This document shows, piece by piece, positions 24,635 through 32,560 of a stretch of 40,914 bases of DNA. Location of the stretch: positions 1 to 40,914 of the forward strand of contig PSRH01000195.1 in the NCBI GenBank assembly GCA_003175915.1, given 5' to 3'. The notes beneath the pieces were generated by a model. That model was not told where the DNA came from and made no database searches. It was given only the letters and a program-made list of their open reading frames with translations. Source of the stretch: Candidatus Melainabacteria bacterium. Its GTDB lineage: Bacteria > Cyanobacteriota > Vampirovibrionia > Obscuribacterales > Obscuribacteraceae. Every line of letters starts with the position of its first letter. The first letter of the stretch is position 1. Position numbers and translations under genes: made by a program.

Positions 24635-25474
24635 TCACTGAAACAGTCCGGTATTAGGCAAGATTTGCTTGAAGAAAAGGATCAACGAAGGTCCCAGAAC
24701 GACAAGCAAAAGCGCCGGCATGATGCAAAACCAGAGGGGGAAAGCCATGTAGATTGGCAATTTCGCCGCTCTTTCCTCCACCTTTTGAGCCAATTTGGCG
24801 CGCAACCATTCGCTTTGCCCGCGCAAAACCTTGGTTATCGCCAGACCAAGCTTGCCTGACTGGTTAAGCGAGGACCCCAAAGTTTTTAATTCATCGACGC
24901 CGGTGCGTTTATAGAGCTCCAGATAGGCGCGCTCTCGCTCCATTCCGAACAGCATGTCCCGGCACAAATGGATGAGCTCCTCGTTTAAGGCCCCGCCAAG
25001 TACGGTGTTTTCAGCTGCCACTCGCTGTACTGTTGCATCCAAAGATAGTCCGGCATCAACGCAGAGAACCATTAAATCAACCGCCTGGGGAAGAGCTTCG
25101 CGAATGGCTCGTTGCCTGCTTCTCACCATGAGAAGTAAAAGCGCGTCGGCGACAAAGAAGACGAGCACAGCCAAAAACAGCGAAAGCGGTATGGTGACAA
25201 AGACAGCAGCAACCAGGAAAACCAGGCAAGCGCTGTAGAGCTTGATCGAGGAAAGGCTTTGGAAAGCGTGATTGCTACCGCGTCCGGACCAAGTGAGTAA
25301 CTCTGTCAGCCAATCTACATAACGGCGGGGACAGGCATATAAAACCGTGGTGGCCGGCCGGCTAAACCAGTCGGGAAGATAGAATTCGCCTTCCTGCCGG
25401 TAGCGAAAAAGCAATAAGCCCAATACTCCAGCCAGCAAAAATTCAGGATAATTTGAGAAAAGATTGATCGGCAT
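24635..25474 (-). CDS. tadC: Tad pilus inner-membrane platform protein TadC
   Basis: 279 aa. Type II secretion F-domain protein that, with TadB, forms the platform on which the TadA ATPase works. A helix near the N-terminus (FLLAGVLGLLLFRY) is followed by a hydrophobic pair (LYSACLVFLVAAVFVTIPLSLFLAVLVFFVADALLLLMV). The T2SSF domain is REALPQAVDLMVLCVDAGLSLDATVQRVA, with DVSLE-like acidic positions, and LKTLGSSLNQSGKLGLAITKVLRGQSEWLRAKLAQKVEERAAKLPIYMAFPLW. A C-terminal helix (FCIMPALLLVVLGPSLILFF) ends the protein. It follows tadB with one base between stop and start, so translation is coupled. Last gene of the operon. Confidence 0.92.
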   Translation of the reverse strand: MPINLFSNYPEFLLAGVLGLLLFRYRQEGEFYLPDWFSRPATTVLYACPRRYVDWLTELLTWSGRGSNHAFQSLSSIKLYSACLVFLVAAVFVTIPLSLFLAVLVFFVADALLLLMVRSRQRAIREALPQAVDLMVLCVDAGLSLDATVQRVAAENTVLGGALNEELIHLCRDMLFGMERERAYLELYKRTGVDELKTLGSSLNQSGKLGLAITKVLRGQSEWLRAKLAQKVEERAAKLPIYMAFPLWFCIMPALLLVVLGPSLILFFKQILPNTGLFQ

Positions 25475-25475
25475 C

Positions 25476-26435
25476 TTAGACCCTTACTGTAGATAGTTTC
25501 TTCATAACGATCACACCTACGACTTCCAGGAATATCGCCACCATGAGCAGTGTCCTGCCCAGATTGGTCTCGATGAGAGGATTGAGATAACCAACACGGA
25601 TCGTGTTCAATGTCAGCGCTAGAACTATGGGCAAAATGCCAACTATGAGAGCCGACAACCGGCTCTGGGCCGTAAGAGTTTTTACTTGACTGGCCAGCTT
25701 CAGCCGTCCTTTTAAGGTTTGATTGGTTTTGTCGATTAGATCGGCCAGGCTACCGCCGACTTCTGCGTGAATGGCGATCGCTCGCCTGATCAGATCGACC
25801 TCGTAAGAGTGGAATTTCACCGCCGTATAACACAAAGCCTGAGCTAACGGTTGGCCAACGTTCATACGCTGCAGGACCTCCTTGAACTCACCACCGCAAG
25901 GTTCCGGCACCTCTTCACCTACCGTCTTGACGGCCTGCGGCACACTGTGCCCGCTGCGCAGGACTGAGGCCATCAAATCGATGGCATTGGGCAGTTGCTC
26001 CACGAATTTCCTTCTTACCTGGCTGGCCTTAAAGAAAAGTACGCCGGCAAGGAGCGCAGCCAGAACCGCACCGGCCAACAAGGCTAGAAAGAAATCGATT
26101 GGCCATAACAGTGTAAGAGCTAGGGGCGCTGCCAAAAGAAGCATTTCAATCAGCCAAAAGGATGGCGAGCGTCCGGGTAAGCCAATCAGTGAGAGCCAGC
26201 GTTCTACTTCTTGATGAAACGCCATGCGCTTGAAGCGTTCTGGTATTGCCAGCATCCCTGCCGTATCCGTCTTAGGCAGTCGCACTAACTCTACTTGGGC
26301 GTTGGCATGATCGGCCCAGGCGAGAAGCCGCTTGGCAGTTAGACGGCGATTCCGCTTGCTGCTTATGTAGCGGGTCAAAAGATAACCGAGACACAGCGAA
26401 ATGAGAGCCATTAGAGTGAGAGCTTCAAGCTTCAT
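25476..26435 (-). CDS. tadB: Tad pilus inner-membrane platform protein TadB
   Basis: 319 aa. Paralogue of TadC in the same platform. N-terminal helix (LTLMALISLCLGYLLTRYI), then two close helices (LIEMLLLAAPLALTLLWPIDFFLALLAGAVLAALLAGVLFF). The T2SSF domain has FVEQLPNAIDLMASVLRSGHSVPQAVKTV and YEVDLIRRAIAIHAEVGGSLADLIDKTNQTLKGRLKLASQVKTLTAQSRLSALIVGILP. A terminal helix (TLLMVAIFLEVVGVIVM) follows. The ATG at 26435 is chosen: GGGAG lies upstream at an acceptable distance, while the GTG at 26447 overlaps that site. The start overlaps the end of cpaF by 11 bp. Confidence 0.92.
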   Translation of the reverse strand: MKLEALTLMALISLCLGYLLTRYISSKRNRRLTAKRLLAWADHANAQVELVRLPKTDTAGMLAIPERFKRMAFHQEVERWLSLIGLPGRSPSFWLIEMLLLAAPLALTLLWPIDFFLALLAGAVLAALLAGVLFFKASQVRRKFVEQLPNAIDLMASVLRSGHSVPQAVKTVGEEVPEPCGGEFKEVLQRMNVGQPLAQALCYTAVKFHSYEVDLIRRAIAIHAEVGGSLADLIDKTNQTLKGRLKLASQVKTLTAQSRLSALIVGILPIVLALTLNTIRVGYLNPLIETNLGRTLLMVAIFLEVVGVIVMKKLSTVRV

Positions 26436-28053
26436 TGACGTTCTCACTCCCTAGAGCGGCCGGGAAAAACAGTCTGTTATCCAGATCAATGCCCGCCTCC
26501 CTGAACTTGTCCTGGACATAGGGCCTGATGCCGCAGGCAAAGTGCTCACCGACGACGTTCCCGGACGAATCGATGTGCGATTGCCTGAACTCAAAGAGTT
26601 CCTGCATACTGATCACGCCTTCCTGTACGCCGGTTATTTCACTGATGCTGACGATGCGCCGCTTGCCATCAGGAAGCCGCTTAATCTGGACAACCAGGTT
26701 GAAGGCTGAACCAATTTGCTCCCGGATGCTTCTTTGGGAAAGCTCGATCCCGGAAAGCAGCACGAGCGTTTCCAACCGGCTGAGGGCGTCTCGGGGCGTA
26801 TTGGCGTGAACAGTGGTGAGCGACCCTTCGTGCCCCGTGTTCATGGCTTGCAGCATGTCCAGTGCTTCACCGCCGCGCACTTCGCCTACCAAGATTCGAT
26901 CCGGTCTCATCCGCAAAGCATTTTTAACCAGCTCTCTCTGGCTAACCAGGCCCTGTCCTTCGACGTTTGCCGTGCGCGATTCAAGGCGAATGACGTGACG
27001 CTGTTGCAGTTTCAATTCAGCCGTATCTTCAATAGTGACGATCCGCTCTGCGTCTGAGATATGGCGAGAGAGTACATTGAGAAGGGTGGTCTTGCCGGCG
27101 GATGTACCGCCAGAGATCAGGATATTCAGCCGGGCTTTGACGGCACAGCGCAAGAACTCAGCCATATCTATAGAAAGCGTGGCTTGCTTGATCAGATCGT
27201 CCAGCTCAAACCCTTGCTTGCGAAAACGCCTGATCGATAATACCGGACCATCGAGGGCCAGGGGAGGAATGATGGCATTGACACGAGAACCATCGGGGAG
27301 CCTGGCATCGACAATCGGAGACGATTCGTCAATGCGGCGGCCAATGCGGGCAACGATTCTGTTGATCACATGTAATAAATGGTCGTCGTCTTTAAAGTGG
27401 ATGTCAGTTTCCACGAGGCGACCATTTCTGTCTACCCAGACGCTATCGCAATTGTTGACGAGGATATCGTTTATCTCTGGATCGGAAAGCAGTGGTTCTA
27501 AAGGACCAAGCCCGAGAGTTTCATAGAGAACATCTCGCGCCAGCTTTTCTCTCTCGGCTGCGGAAATGGGTAAACGATCTTCGTCAAGGAGAACATGGAC
27601 GGCGCGTTCGACAGCACTTTCAAGAGCAACTGTTCCATCCAGTTGCATAAGAGCCCTGACGTCCAGATTGTCGATCAGTCGATTGTGGATTTTCGTTTTG
27701 AGAGCTTGATAGGAACTGGCTTCATTTGAGGAAATCCGACTGCCTGTGCGCTTGCGTTGAAAGCTGCTGACTGCCGCTCCGGTCGTCAGGCGGTTTGAGC
27801 CCTTTGCTGCCCGGGAAGATTTCGCCTCCGTATTTGTTGAAACAACTACACCTGAGTCGCCGTTTTTTTGGTCGGACGACTCCCTCTCAGATGCAGTCTT
27901 CCTACTATCTCTTAACTCCTCTCTACCGGGCCCGGCTTCACTTGTAGCAGCAGTCGATTCTGGAGGGATGCTCTCCTCAAGAACAGCGGCCGGACTCGGC
28001 GAATCCGAACGTTCGGATGGATCAGTGAAGAGCATGCGTCTGAGTTTGGACAT
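26425..28053 (-). CDS. cpaF: Tad pilus secretion ATPase CpaF/TadA
   Basis: 542 aa. Hexameric type II/IV-secretion ATPase that powers Flp pilus extension. N-terminal 115 residues are Ser/Glu-rich and low complexity, likely disordered. The CpaF N-terminal domain follows (YQALKTKIHNRLIDNLDVRAL, LGPLEPLLSDPEINDILVNN). The ATPase core has Walker A ISGGTSAGKTTLL (about 313-325), the Asp box (IVTIEDTAELKL), Walker B RPDRILVGEVRGGEALDML (384 on) and the His box (GHEGSLTTVHAN). C-terminal YVQDKFREAGIDLDNRLFFP. It lies between cpaE and tadB, with 27 bp from the former and a short overlap with the latter. Confidence 0.94.
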   Translation of the reverse strand: MSKLRRMLFTDPSERSDSPSPAAVLEESIPPESTAATSEAGPGREELRDSRKTASERESSDQKNGDSGVVVSTNTEAKSSRAAKGSNRLTTGAAVSSFQRKRTGSRISSNEASSYQALKTKIHNRLIDNLDVRALMQLDGTVALESAVERAVHVLLDEDRLPISAAEREKLARDVLYETLGLGPLEPLLSDPEINDILVNNCDSVWVDRNGRLVETDIHFKDDDHLLHVINRIVARIGRRIDESSPIVDARLPDGSRVNAIIPPLALDGPVLSIRRFRKQGFELDDLIKQATLSIDMAEFLRCAVKARLNILISGGTSAGKTTLLNVLSRHISDAERIVTIEDTAELKLQQRHVIRLESRTANVEGQGLVSQRELVKNALRMRPDRILVGEVRGGEALDMLQAMNTGHEGSLTTVHANTPRDALSRLETLVLLSGIELSQRSIREQIGSAFNLVVQIKRLPDGKRRIVSISEITGVQEGVISMQELFEFRQSHIDSSGNVVGEHFACGIRPYVQDKFREAGIDLDNRLFFPAALGSENVNEA

Positions 28054-28080
28054 TTGATTCGTTCCTGCTTGATCGAGAAG

Positions 28081-28995
28081 CTATTGCTGAACAGGAGTTT
28101 TCACTGCCCGAGCGTGATTACGCTCTTTCATTAAGGAGGCCAGCGCCCTCACTGCTTTCGTATACGGATGATTGGGGCGCTCGAGAACCAGTGGCTTGCC
28201 GCTCAGGCAGCATTGTTGCAGCGCTTCATAGGCATTCGGCACGCTCAAAAGGGTCCATCTAGGAAAATTGCCGGACAACTGGCTTTCGACCTCACGCAGC
28301 CGTCCGCCACTCCTGTTGATCACCATTAGAACTTGGGCAGGGTCGTACCCGAGATCTTCAAAGTGGTTAAGCCATCTTCTTGCCGCAGCCACTGAAGTTA
28401 AATCGGGTTCCATTACAAGAATGATTTCCGAACAAAGATCGAGAAGCTCGACCAGGTGTCTGTCAATCTCCTTGGGAAGATCGATCAACCAGAGCGGCGA
28501 AAAGGTGCTGATTTGTGTGAGCAAGTCGGGTAGAGAGCCGCTATCTAGGGCAAAAGCACCATCGCCATCGCTTGGCGGTGTCAGGAAACGCGGCGAATTC
28601 TTCAAGCCTTCCAGGCGGTAAGTGCAGGCCTCAAAGACGTTGGCCTCAATATGATTCCCTTTGCTAAACAAATCTGCAATCGTGTAAACAGGATCATGAG
28701 CCGTGAGGATGGAGAGGGCCGGCTGTTGAAAGTCTGCGTCCACAAGAGTGACCTGGGAAGCGAAGTCGCTCAAAGCCACCGTTAGGTTGAAGGCCAGTGT
28801 ACTGGCACCAACTCCCCCTTTAGCACCGACAATGCCGACGATGGCTGACTGCTCAGCACCATTTTTGGTATCATGCCAGACGTCCGGACTGGTGTTCCCT
28901 GCCACCTTACCGTTAGGCCGGACAAAGAGGTTAAGCAACTTGGAAATCTGAAGGTTGTGCCCCATCGCCGGTGTTCTCGCCCGTGTGTTGAACAT
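28081..28995 (-). CDS. cpaE: Tad pilus assembly ATPase CpaE/TadZ (MinD-like)
   Basis: About 304 aa. MinD/ParA-superfamily protein that positions the Tad machine in the cell. Visible: the deviant P-loop GIVGAKGGVGASTLAFNLTVAL (the first Lys of KGG is kept, but the P-loop Lys is Ala, which is common in CpaE/TadZ), VTLVDADFQQPALSI (switch I), and LWLIDLPKEIDRHLVELLDLCSEIILVMEPDLTSVAAARR (switch II). The usual N-terminal receiver-like domain is absent or reduced to about 45 residues, so this is a short form. I place the start at the ATG at 28995, four bases after the cpaB stop. A longer reading to 29130 would lie inside cpaB. Confidence 0.85.
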   Translation of the reverse strand: MFNTRARTPAMGHNLQISKLLNLFVRPNGKVAGNTSPDVWHDTKNGAEQSAIVGIVGAKGGVGASTLAFNLTVALSDFASQVTLVDADFQQPALSILTAHDPVYTIADLFSKGNHIEANVFEACTYRLEGLKNSPRFLTPPSDGDGAFALDSGSLPDLLTQISTFSPLWLIDLPKEIDRHLVELLDLCSEIILVMEPDLTSVAAARRWLNHFEDLGYDPAQVLMVINRSGGRLREVESQLSGNFPRWTLLSVPNAYEALQQCCLSGKPLVLERPNHPYTKAVRALASLMKERNHARAVKTPVQQ

Positions 28996-28999
28996 TGTC

Positions 29000-29950
29000 T
29001 TAGTTAGCGGGCACTGAAACGCTGTCTTTATGGCTGCCCGTGAAGACATCCACGACCCACTGTAGCGGTGCGGGCATAGAAGCCGGTGATTCAATCGGAG
29101 CAGTCGGAACCATATCTGAGGGCGCGGCAACCGCAGCTAAAGACACAGGCGGGAGGTTCAGTCGCTGTTCCTGATCGGCAAAGGCTTTGGCTGGAAGAAG
29201 ATCGGCCTCGGAAACTCCGGGTAGCTTCTCGCAAACCGTTGTCAGTCTATTTCTCAGGGCCAGGTGGATTTTACCAACCTCGCTAGCTTCAGTAAGCATT
29301 TCGCTCTGTTGAGGTGTGACAGCAAAGGTAATGCGGTTTTGCTCACTGTTTCTGAGGACATTGCTGGTCAATGCCTCCCTGGGCACGGACATCAGTACCA
29401 GAACATCCTGAGCGAGCATTTTCGTAAACTTCTTGCCGTTGCGAAGCGAGGTAACTAGAAGATCGACACTGTCGCCGGTATGAATAGAGTGATCCACCAG
29501 AGCATCATCATCGAGCCTGAGGGTTAAGGCACGACGATCAGTTTGAAAATTGGCAGAAAGGCCATCTTTGCCAGGGAAAAGAAGCGATTCGGTAATTGGC
29601 TCTCCCTGATGAATGAAATGCTTACTGACCCGACCTGCCACATCAGATGATTTGGTAAGCATTTCGGGAGTGAAATATGCCCTGGGAATTTCCAAATAGT
29701 GGACACTGGTAAAACCCAAGCGTGTGCCCGGCAAGACGTCTTGCTGGGCGCCGACAATAAAAACTTTCTCCGGAGCTGCCTTAGGCTTGATCAATTGTTT
29801 GACAACCCCGACGGCCAAAAGAGCAAGAATGACCAGTAATAAAAGGCCAGTGGCCTTGCTGGACTTCTTGCGACTGACATTATTCTGCAGCAAGCGGTCT
29901 TGCGTCAGAAGTGGTGTTAAATCCGGTGCGTTAGTACTGACCAAGGGCAA
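29000..29950 (-). CDS. cpaB: Flp pilus assembly protein CpaB/RcpC
   Basis: 316 aa. Periplasmic protein anchored by one helix (about residues 34-50, ATGLLLLVILALLAVGVV) and linked to the outer-membrane part of the Tad machine. SAF domain: VLPGTRLGFTSVHYLEIPRAYFTPEM and VSKHFIHQGEPIT. The RcpC domain follows: HSIHTGDSVDLLVTSLRNGKKFTKMLAQDVLVL. The C-terminal 60 residues are Pro/Ala-rich. The start is a TTG (29950), and a TTG two codons later has a better-spaced GGAG, so the exact start is uncertain. A large hairpin lies between flp and this gene. Confidence 0.88.
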   Translation of the reverse strand: MPLVSTNAPDLTPLLTQDRLLQNNVSRKKSSKATGLLLLVILALLAVGVVKQLIKPKAAPEKVFIVGAQQDVLPGTRLGFTSVHYLEIPRAYFTPEMLTKSSDVAGRVSKHFIHQGEPITESLLFPGKDGLSANFQTDRRALTLRLDDDALVDHSIHTGDSVDLLVTSLRNGKKFTKMLAQDVLVLMSVPREALTSNVLRNSEQNRITFAVTPQQSEMLTEASEVGKIHLALRNRLTTVCEKLPGVSEADLLPAKAFADQEQRLNLPPVSLAAVAAPSDMVPTAPIESPASMPAPLQWVVDVFTGSHKDSVSVPAN

Positions 29951-29983
29951 ATAACTCCAATAACGAGGGATGCCGAGGAAAGG

Positions 29984-30024
29984 GCGCCCCGGCTATCAAG
30001 AAAATTTCTTCTTAGCCAGGGCGC
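29984..30024 (-). promoter_or_regulatory. Strong hairpin between flp and cpaB (attenuator or mRNA-processing signal)
   Basis: In the minus-strand transcript GCGCCCUGGCUA pairs with UAGCCGGGGCGC, a 12-bp stem with one U-G pair, closed by a 17-base loop. It lies just after the pilin gene. No U-tract follows (CCTTTCC), so it is not a simple terminator. It could reduce read-through into the assembly genes or protect the 3' end of pilin mRNA, giving many more pilin copies than machine copies. Confidence 0.6.
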
Positions 30025-30042
30025 TCAAACTTTTGTTCTTAA

Positions 30043-30267
30043 TTAGTTAAGCACCCAAGGAGTCTGATTAGCGTTGACGATACGTCCCGTATCAGCAACT
30101 CCGTGTGAACCAGGGCCACCCTGATAGTTAATGCTTTGCTGCATGTTGTTGAAAATATCACCGGAAATGTGACCGAGCTCACCCATTGCCACAAAGCAAA
30201 CAGCCGCCACGCAGCCGATGCCAAGGGCGTATTCAATCATGCTCTGTCCTTTTTTACTGCGCTTCAT
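30043..30267 (-). CDS. flp: Flp-type pilin
   Basis: 74 aa. The major pilin of the Tad system. The leader MKRSKKG is followed by the prepilin-peptidase site with the conserved Gly, Glu and Tyr (GQSMIEYALGIG), then one hydrophobic helix (ALGIGCVAAVCFVAMGEL) and a short Gln/Gly-rich C-terminus. Processing occurs after the Gly; the peptidase is not in the window. AAGGAG lies seven bases upstream of the ATG, the best ribosome-binding site in the operon. First gene of the Tad operon. Confidence 0.93.
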   Translation of the reverse strand: MKRSKKGQSMIEYALGIGCVAAVCFVAMGELGHISGDIFNNMQQSINYQGGPGSHGVADTGRIVNANQTPWVLN

Positions 30268-30516
30268 TGGTATCTCCTTCGTTTCTCAATTGCTTAAAGT
30301 GCCTACTAAATATCAACGCCTGATTTGTTGAAAGCCTCTGTCAGCTTTAATCGCCGCCTGTGAATCAATGTCGGATCGAAGCTTGTTGCGAATCATTCTC
30401 AGTTACAGCATGAGGAAAGTTACTATTCATAGAATCGCAAGTCAATTAGATGGCCTTCATGTTAAAACCGATTCGATCGCCTAGAACCCTCATTGATGGA
30501 GGGGTCTATCATGCTA

Positions 30517-30546
30517 TTGACGATCAAGCATTATGTCAAATGATAC
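30517..30546 (+). promoter_or_regulatory. Possible promoter of the Fur-family gene
   Basis: TTGACG (30517-30522), an 18-base spacer, and TGATAC (30541-30546). The -35 is good and the -10 poor. Confidence 0.3.
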
Positions 30547-30555
30547 GAAAAGAAC

Positions 30556-30569
30556 TGCGAACATTCGCA
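30556..30569. promoter_or_regulatory. Palindrome, possible autoregulatory operator
   Basis: TGCGAA-CA-TTCGCA, a perfect 6-6 inverted repeat just downstream of the candidate promoter of the Fur-family gene. Fur-family repressors bind AT-rich dyads, and this one is less AT-rich, so the link is a guess. Confidence 0.3.
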
Positions 30570-30633
30570 ATTAACTATGCAAAGTTCTGGAGTTATTATT
30601 AGGAATGTCCAATTACCACGATGCCAAGTGAAT

Positions 30634-31290
30634 ATGAGTCAATCAGGTGAAACCGCCACTAGTCGCAAGTATGGACGCGCCGGCGATACGCAGCAGGCAA
30701 TCGCTTCGATTGTTCGCGGCTTGCCAAAAGGGACTCACTTGACTGCCCCGGAAGTCTTCGAAAAGGCAAAAGCGATGGGCTTGGACATCAGCCTCTCCAC
30801 GGTCTATCGAACTTTGAATCGACTGAAAGCGGTTGGCAACGTGATCACCGTTTCGGGCGAACGCGGCTTGAGATACGAAACAGCCGAAGAGGGTCCGGAG
30901 CACGATCATCTTATTTGTTTGGGTTGTGGATTGACGATCGAATTTGTCGACGAATTGATTCGCGGCTTCGGCAAGACAGTGGCACAGCGCAAAGGATACG
31001 AGCACAAATCTAGCCGCTTCGACATTCTCGGTTACTGCCGGGATTGCAACGCCAAGGACGAAGCGCACCGCTTCGAAGAAGCATTTCGATCGCTGAGCGT
31101 CGCTCTAGCAAAATTAGAAGAAGCTTCGGGGTTGATTCGCCAAACTCTGGAAAGCGCCAGGTCAGGGAAACAATTGAAGGCAATACGTAGCGGTGAAGCC
31201 TCCGTGGAACAGATCAAAGCAACTCTGGCAGAATGCCAAGCTGCTTTAGCTCTAATTTCTCGAAATACTACTCACCACTCCGTCGGATGA
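30634..31290 (+). CDS. Fur-family metal-dependent repressor with C-terminal extension
   Basis: 218 aa (usual about 140-160). The winged-helix DNA-binding half is clear: HLTAPEVFEKAKAMGLDISLSTVYRTLNRLKAVGNV, RGLRYETAEEGPEHDHLICLGCG. Metal ligands: His90, His92, structural Cys pair Cys95/Cys98 and Cys135/Cys138 (CRDC). So a structural zinc is probable. The exact sensor type (Fur, Zur, PerR) cannot be decided. The last 80 residues (EEAFRSLSVALAKLEEASGLIRQTLESARSGKQLKAIRSGEASVEQIKATLAECQAALALI) are helical and heptad-like, an addition to the family. The ATG at 30634 is chosen; an ATG at 30577 gives a 19-residue extension without Fur character. Its last 39 bp overlap the convergent glycosyltransferase. 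Confidence 0.88.
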   Translation: MSQSGETATSRKYGRAGDTQQAIASIVRGLPKGTHLTAPEVFEKAKAMGLDISLSTVYRTLNRLKAVGNVITVSGERGLRYETAEEGPEHDHLICLGCGLTIEFVDELIRGFGKTVAQRKGYEHKSSRFDILGYCRDCNAKDEAHRFEEAFRSLSVALAKLEEASGLIRQTLESARSGKQLKAIRSGEASVEQIKATLAECQAALALISRNTTHHSVG

Positions 31291-32310
31291 GACTTCTTGA
31301 TTGAGCTGACTGACCTGCGCGTGCAATCGCCGCTTAGACGCCGCCAGGTCTTGCTCGGAGGCAACAATGATTTCCTCAAGATAATCGTCCGAGACCCGGG
31401 CCAGTCGTCTTATCTGGTCGCGTTTGCTAAGCATTTTGGGAAGCAGCCAGATGGCACCGGCAATACCCTGCAACCAGGGGAGCAGCTGCCCGCCCCGGAT
31501 GATTACCACAGCCAAGTAGAAAGTTTGCCAGTAAATAATCTGCGGTAAAAATCGCCAGAGGAGCTTGGCTGGTATGTTTTTGACAATAGTATTGATGTTG
31601 TTCTGCGAGGACAGGCGTACCACCATCGGACTGTAGCCACTGCCAGTAGTGCCACAGCCGAGATGGTAGACGACAGCAGCGGGCACGTAGTAGCACTTGA
31701 ATCCGGCTCTTTGTGCTCTCAGTCCCATATCAACATCTTCCAGATAGGCAAAATAATCCTCATCGAAGAGACCGATGGCGTCAAACAACTGGCGCCGGTA
31801 CATGGCCGCACCGCCGCAAGCACCAAGGACGTAGCGTGGTTGGTCGAACTGTCCCAGATCCTTCTCCCTGTGCCCGATCCGTCCAGGCAGGCCGCCTCGC
31901 CGGTAGCCGTCACCGGCACCATCCAGAATAGACTTGTCGTCGTAAGCGAGCATTTTGCAAGCCACACTGCCTGCCTCAGGATGTTCGGATAGAGCCCGCA
32001 CTAATTCTGCCAGCCAATCACTGTCTACAATCGTGTCGTTGTTCAAAAGGGCTACCAGGCTGCCGCTTGCTTGTAGAATACCGGCATTGACAGCAACACT
32101 GAAGCCAGTGTTATGGTCAAAGCGAATCAGTTTTACCCATGGATAATTGGTTTTCAGGAAGGCCACCGAACCGTCCACGGAACCGTTATCAATGACGATT
32201 ACTTCCAGCGGCGAATAGGTTTGGGCAGCAAGCGAATTAAGACAACCAGCAAGAAATTTCTTGCCGTTCCAGTTGGGGATCACTATGCTGACGAGGTCCT
32301 GTGCCGACAT
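31252..32310 (-). CDS. Glycosyltransferase family 2, rhamnosyltransferase-like
   Basis: About 352 aa. The GT-A domain has VSIVIPNWNGKKFLAGCLNSL, VIVIDNGSVDGSVAFL and the metal site LVALLNNDTIVDSDWL (NND in place of DXD, common in the rhamnosyltransferase-like branch). The catalytic ED pair is in YFAYLEDVDMGLRAQRAGF, with ACGGAAMYRRQLFDAIGLFDEDYFAYLEDVD upstream. A C-terminal hydrophobic segment (LLWRFLPQIIYWQTFYLAVVIIRGGQLL) could attach it to the membrane. The ATG at 32310 has AGGTGGAG a few bases upstream. The 3' end overlaps the convergent Fur-family gene by 39 bp. Confidence 0.92.
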   Translation of the reverse strand: MSAQDLVSIVIPNWNGKKFLAGCLNSLAAQTYSPLEVIVIDNGSVDGSVAFLKTNYPWVKLIRFDHNTGFSVAVNAGILQASGSLVALLNNDTIVDSDWLAELVRALSEHPEAGSVACKMLAYDDKSILDGAGDGYRRGGLPGRIGHREKDLGQFDQPRYVLGACGGAAMYRRQLFDAIGLFDEDYFAYLEDVDMGLRAQRAGFKCYYVPAAVVYHLGCGTTGSGYSPMVVRLSSQNNINTIVKNIPAKLLWRFLPQIIYWQTFYLAVVIIRGGQLLPWLQGIAGAIWLLPKMLSKRDQIRRLARVSDDYLEEIIVASEQDLAASKRRLHAQVSQLNQEVSSDGVVSSISRN

Positions 32311-32516
32311 TAACTCCACCTGAACTTTTCATGGAAAGACCAGCCAGTAATTCTAGCTTGTTTGATATGAAACCGCTCCATTTGCTTGGTTCTTCGACGT
32401 ACCTCGGTTTAGGGGTGGCACCCTATTATGTTAGTCTTCCAGGCGCACTTCGCTTAACTTTACGGCAAGGCTAGGCAACACTGAAAAGCATTCAGCCCGC
32501 CTCATTTAAAAAACGG

Positions 32517-32522
32517 TATAAT
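32517..32522 (+). promoter_or_regulatory. Perfect -10 element upstream of the glycosyltransferase at 32561
   Basis: TATAAT at 32517-32522, 38 bases before the GTG. No -35 box at a good distance is visible, so activity may need an activator. Confidence 0.35.
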
Positions 32523-32560
32523 TCCTGCTTGCCTCATACCTCGCTACAACCCTTAGGCAA

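Larger units (their letters stand above)
30268..30633. other. Divergent regulatory region between flp and the Fur-family gene
   Basis: 366 bp. It must contain promoters for the Tad operon (leftwards) and the Fur-family gene (rightwards). A candidate rightward promoter is at 30517-30546 and a perfect short palindrome at 30556-30569, both listed separately. I could not fix the flp promoter. Confidence 0.5.

Noticed and set aside
28996..29130. Longer N-terminus for cpaE inside cpaB
   Set aside because: Those codons lie within the cpaB reading frame and encode basic residues unlike any CpaE domain; the ATG after the cpaB stop is better.
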